This document shows, piece after piece, positions 21,499-23,311 of a stretch of 23,311 nt of DNA. Every line of letters starts with the position of its first letter. Within the stretch, counting starts at the first letter, position 1. This DNA is from Actinomycetota bacterium (lineage in GTDB: Bacteria > Actinomycetota > UBA4738), in contig VAYG01000050.1 of the NCBI GenBank assembly GCA_005885015.1, positions 7,824 through 31,134 on the forward strand. The letters run 5' to 3'. The position numbers and the translations under genes were made by a program. Below the pieces are notes generated by a model. That model did no database searches. It was not told the DNA's origin and saw only the letters and a list, made by a program, of their open reading frames with translations.

Positions 21499-22984
21499 CT
21501 ACAGGGACCCTGTTCCGGCGTGGATGGCCCGAACCGTGCCGATGGTGTCCGCGTCCTCGGGACGCTTGTCGGGCCGGTAGCCCTTGATCCGCGCGAACCG
21601 CAGGGCCATCCCGGCGGGGTAGCGGGGGCTCGACTGGACCCCGTCGATGGCCACCTCCACCACCACCTCCGGCCGCACGTAGACGGTGTAGGCGTCCCGG
21701 CTCGTCTCGAGCTCGAGGAACCGCTCGGTCTGCCAGGCGAGCATCTCGTCGGTCATCCCCTTGAACGTCTTGCCGAGCATCACGAGGCCGCCGCTCTCCG
21801 GGTCCCGGGCCCCGAGGTGGAGGTTGCTCAGCCATCCGCGGCGGCGGCCGTGGCCCCACTCCGCCGCCAGCACCACCAGGTCGAGCGTATGGGCCCTCTT
21901 CACCTTGAGCCACCCGGCCCCGCGCCGGCCCGCCTCGTACGGCGCCTCGACCGACTTCACCATCACGCCCTCGTGCCCCCGGGCCAGGGCCTCCCCCAGA
22001 ATGGGCTCCGCCTGGTCGGCCGAGTCGACCACCTGGCGCGGGGTGCGCATGGCCTCGGGCACGTAGCCGGCCAGCGCGGCGAAGCGCTCGCGTCCCGGGC
22101 GATCGATGAGGTCCTCCCCGTCCACGTGCAGGCAGTCGAAGAAGAACGGCGACAGGGCGACCCGGGATCTCTGTCCACTCGATTCGATTCGCGTGCCGAA
22201 CCGGCTCATCGTGACCTGGAAGGGGAAGGGCCGGCCGCCGTCGCGGAGGGCGATCGCTTCGCCGTCGAGCACGAGCGTGTCTGCCCGCAGGCCCAGGACC
22301 AGGTCGACGAGCTCGGGCGAGCGTGCCGTTACGTCGGCCAGGTTGCGCGTGTAGATCCGGACGTCCCGTCCCTGTCGGTGCACCTGGATGCGTGCCCCGT
22401 CGAGCTTCCACTCCACGGCGGCGGGGCTGATCCTCCCCAACGCGTCCTCCAGGCCCTCGGCCGTCTGGGCCAGCATGGGGAGGACCGGCTGGAAGAGCTG
22501 GAGCGTGAACCGGCCGAGCCCCGAGGCCCCGCGGGCCATGGCCGCCGCGGCCACCGATCCCAGGTCGCCGCTGAACATGGCGGCCCGTCGGACCGCGGAG
22601 ATCGGGACGGCGGCCGCCCTGGCCACCGCCTCCGCCATGATCCCTTCCAGCGCTCCTTGCCTCAGCTCCCCCATCAGGAGGCCGATCAGGAAGCTCCGCT
22701 CGCCCTCCGTGGCCCGGCCGAACAGGCTGCCGATGAGCTGGCGGCGCGCGGCCTGCGACCCGGGCCCCACCGCCGTTCGTGGCCGCCGGCGGGAGCTCCC
22801 GGAGCGAGGCCCATCCGACCCCGATGGTCCCGTTGGGCAGGGCCCCGGACAGGTAGTGGACTGCCACGGCGATCTCCTCCGGAGCCAGGCGCCGCAGACA
22901 GTCGGCCAGGCGCTCGATCTTCGCCAGGCGGGCCCGGGTCGAGGAGACGTCGACGGACGTTCGGGCGATGGACTCGAAGAGCAC
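21499..22984 (-). pseudogene. ligB: ATP-dependent DNA ligase (LigB-like), frame-disrupted in N-terminal domain
   Basis: Two frames encode an ATP-dependent DNA ligase of the actinobacterial LigB type, about 490 residues where I expect about 510. The N-terminal frame (GTG 22984) gives MLFESIARTSVDVSSTRARL and continues to GWASLRELPPAAT. The second frame begins with TAVGPGSQAARRQLIGSLFG and continues through GERSFLIGLLMGELRQGAL, nucleotidyl motif I EWKLDGARIQVH (adenylated lysine), VLDGEAI, FFFDCLHVDG, EGVMVKS and WLKVKR, then an OB-fold domain with GKTFKGMTDEML and RFARIKGYRPDK. The change of frame is at about 22770-22790. Relatives have around 18-20 residues between RELPPA and GPGS, so a non-triplet deletion is probable. 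The catalytic core is intact; an internal start could still produce a core ligase. It may be an assembly error. The gene sits between DUF3566 (28 bp upstream) and tRNA-Ile. Confidence 0.8.
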
Positions 22985-23012
22985 GAAGGAGATTCTGGCG
23001 GAAGGATCCGCG

Positions 23013-23311
23013 TCAGCGACGCTCGGCCAGCGTGATCTGCACCCCGCCCACCACGTCGGAGACGAGGTTGTACAGGACCGCCACCAGCATGTTCACCAGC
23101 GACCACACCACGACGCCGGCCAGTCCGACTAGGAACAGCCGGGAGAAGATCCAGTACCCGCGGAACTCGAACCCGGCCTGGCCGCCGAATCCCACGTCGG
23201 ACAGCACGTTGGCGATGGAGTCCAGGACGCCGGTCACACCCAGGATCCAGTACAGGATCACGAAGGCCAGCAGGAAGACGAGCATCAAGCAGAAATAGAA
23301 GAGCAACGAAA
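23013..23311 (-). CDS. DUF3566 membrane protein, partial (N-terminus beyond window)
   Basis: The last 99 residues of a DUF3566 protein. The first transmembrane segment (LLFYFCLMLVFLLAFVILYWIL) is followed by an extracytoplasmic stretch (GVLDSIANVLSDVGF, then FEFRGYWIF), a second transmembrane segment (LFLVGLAGVVVWSLVNMLVAVLY) and the family ending NLVSDVVGGVQITLAER. The frame is open to base 23311 and the segment before the first helix, usually with a proline-rich cytoplasmic tail, is missing. In actinobacteria this gene commonly lies directly downstream of gyrA and before tRNA-Ile (as with Rv0007 and ileT in Mycobacterium), so gyrA/gyrB probably lie just beyond the right edge. Confidence 0.85.
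   Translation of the reverse strand, partial: SLLFYFCLMLVFLLAFVILYWILGVTGVLDSIANVLSDVGFGGQAGFEFRGYWIFSRLFLVGLAGVVVWSLVNMLVAVLYNLVSDVVGGVQITLAERR

Noticed and set aside
21520..23298. 592-codon plus-strand ORF across the DNA ligase and DUF3566
   Set aside because: Antisense to well-conserved ligase motifs and the tRNA side; low-complexity composition and no recognisable domain.
1..23311. CRISPR arrays, insertion sequences, integrase or attachment sites
   Set aside because: No regularly spaced repeats, transposase motifs or duplicated tRNA 3' ends were seen; the tRNA-Ile gene has no adjacent integrase.

Overview
The window looks like chromosomal DNA of a high-GC (roughly 70%) Actinomycetota member, probably an uncultured lineage. 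The signs are frequent GTG starts, pervasive 4-bp ATGA/GTGA stop-start overlaps, and a right end with a DUF3566 membrane protein gene close to tRNA-Ile(GAU) and a tiny membrane protein gene, which resembles the gyrA-distal region of actinobacteria. No mobile element, CRISPR array or rRNA gene was found.

Left part (1-4431): two paralogous secreted alpha/beta hydrolases on the minus strand, the first cut by the window edge, flank a plus-strand SAM methyltransferase. A minus-strand pair follows: a long DUF3179 protein and, overlapping it by 4 bp, a stand-alone acyl carrier protein.

Centre (4521-17124): one very tight plus-strand operon. It starts with a strong Shine-Dalgarno and a 19-codon leader ORF. 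Next come two alpha/beta hydrolases with atypical catalytic residues and a halogenase-type flavoprotein that is interrupted. All seven shikimate steps follow: aroA, aroE, aroC, an aroK-aroB fusion, aroQ and a type I-beta DAHP synthase. Then come a degenerate second DAHP synthase that carries the regulatory ferredoxin-like domain, a chorismate-lyase-like protein and a benzoate/4-hydroxybenzoate-CoA ligase-like enzyme. Nine of the eleven gene junctions after the leader are 4-bp overlaps. Read together, the operon could take central metabolites to chorismate, then 4-hydroxybenzoate, then an activated aroyl thioester. The flavoprotein, hydrolases and the divergent ACP are candidate tailoring and carrier functions. 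The end product is unknown.

Right part (17146-23311), all minus strand: a GNAT-MenC/NAAAR pair; a 366-bp gap holding a promoter, an SD with 19-nt complementarity to the actinobacterial 16S 3' end, a 13-residue ORF and a 14-bp perfect hairpin; a winged-helix AlkZ-like protein; a degenerate GGDEF-like protein; a 49-residue membrane protein; tRNA-Ile(GAU); an ATP-dependent DNA ligase; and DUF3566 (cut by the edge).

Three genes (flavoprotein, second DAHP synthase, DNA ligase) each change frame at a point where about 20-26 conserved residues also appear to be missing. These may be real lesions or assembly artefacts and should be resolved before the biology is interpreted.
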